A stretch of DNA of 13,789 bases from Pseudomonadota bacterium (GTDB taxonomy: Bacteria > Pseudomonadota > Alphaproteobacteria > Caulobacterales > Caulobacteraceae). Location of the stretch: the NCBI GenBank assembly GCA_023434015.1, contig JAEYTM010000104.1, positions 1 through 13,789 of the forward strand. Direction: 5' to 3'. Below, one piece after another: positions 13,370 to 13,789 of the stretch. The notes beneath the pieces are model-generated. The model worked only from the letters and a program-made list of their open reading frames with translations, did no database searches and had not been told where the DNA came from. The stretch's first letter is position 1, and every line of letters begins with the position of its first letter. Position numbers and translations under genes: made by a program.

Positions 13370-13789
13370 ATGTCCGAACAGACCTCGCAAGAACCGACGA
13401 TGGAGGAGATCCTCGCCTCCATCCGGCGGATCATCTCCGAAGACGACGCTGCGCCAGCCGATGCGGCCGACACGCCGCCGGCCCCGACCGCATTGCCGGA
13501 AGCGCTGGAAGTCGCCGCGGCGGCCCCCGAGGTCGAGGCGCCGGCCGCGGACGAGCCCGAGCCGGTCACCGAAATCGACGAGGACGACGACGCGCTCGAA
13601 CTCACCGACAAGGTGGAGACCGTCGGCGACCTCGACGTCTACACGCCGGGCCCCGCCGCCGAAGAGCCGGCGCCCGCGCCGGTTGCCGCGCCTGCGGCGA
13701 CTCAGGTCGCCATCGAGACCCTGGTCAGCGAGCGGGCCGCGAGCGCCGCCGCCTCGGCCTTCGGGCCCCGTTGCGCCCCGATAGCCCGG
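13370..13789 (+). CDS. popZ: Polar organizing protein PopZ, 5' part
   Basis: The first 140 codons are present; the window ends inside the gene. PopZ self-assembles into a matrix at the cell pole that anchors the ParB-bound chromosome origin and recruits polarity factors. The N-terminal binding helix is nearly invariant: EPTMEEILASIRRIISEDD at residues 8-26. A Pro/Glu/Asp/Ala-rich disordered linker fills about 27-115 and includes the conserved islands LELTD and VETVGDLDVYTPG. SAAASAFG at 125-132 marks the start of the C-terminal oligomerisation region. The last eight codons (PRCAPIAR) do not look like the helical sequence expected there and include a Cys and a rare ATA codon, so the final 25 bases may be out of frame. 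In related genomes valS tends to follow. The start ATG 13370 is chosen because it opens the conserved MSxQ...EPTMEE end. Confidence 0.92.
   Translation, partial: MSEQTSQEPTMEEILASIRRIISEDDAAPADAADTPPAPTALPEALEVAAAAPEVEAPAADEPEPVTEIDEDDDALELTDKVETVGDLDVYTPGPAAEEPAPAPVAAPAATQVAIETLVSERAASAAASAFGPRCAPIAR

Noticed and set aside
11527..13611. 694-codon minus-strand open frame opposite tolC and popZ
   Set aside because: Its composition is that of an antisense shadow, and it spans two well-supported plus-strand genes and the gap between them.

Overview
The window is GC-rich, gene-dense chromosomal DNA from an alphaproteobacterium, most likely a member of the Caulobacteraceae (Caulobacter/Phenylobacterium/Brevundimonas type). 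The strongest pointer is the right end, where a Pcm-family gene, a TolC/RsaF-type outer-membrane secretion protein and the start of the polar organizer popZ stand in a row. Both tRNA genes encode their own 3' CCA. There are no insertion sequences, phage genes, CRISPR arrays or integration sites, so this looks like core chromosome rather than an accessory island.

Layout. (1) 5-3399, minus strand: a secreted HExxH zinc metalloprotease, followed downstream by an unrecognised conserved protein whose reading frame is broken by one missing base. (2) 3400-4045: no protein gene, but tRNA-Asn with a good promoter, a Rho-independent terminator facing the tRNA, and in front of it a stretch that looks like a roughly 87-nt small RNA with an anti-Shine-Dalgarno loop and a CtrA-like box at its promoter. 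(3) 4046-7050: a divergent Mpl-like Mur ligase, a convergent 100-residue hypothetical gene, a WYL-domain regulator divergent from it, and a 62-residue membrane protein whose ribosome-binding site lies inside a 10-bp hairpin. (4) 7130-10061: a secreted or periplasmic prolyl-oligopeptidase-like S9A peptidase, one base from purU. (5) 9866-10884, minus strand: a secreted Gly/Tyr-rich protein whose open frame runs about 200 nt into antisense purU, and tRNA-Cys. (6) 10947-13789, plus strand: a Pcm-family protein with a degenerate cofactor site, the TolC-family channel, and popZ, cut off by the window edge.

How the parts relate. The ligase points to peptidoglycan peptide recycling or a related reaction. 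The two peptidases are exported. PurU supplies formate and free tetrahydrofolate for purine synthesis. TolC/RsaF is the outer-membrane channel of type I secretion or efflux, and PopZ organises the cell pole. I found no clear undescribed multi-gene system. The best leads are the small-RNA candidate at 3825-3911, the Mur ligase lacking the family's HHPT-type signature, and the WYL regulator with its hairpin-gated small membrane protein.
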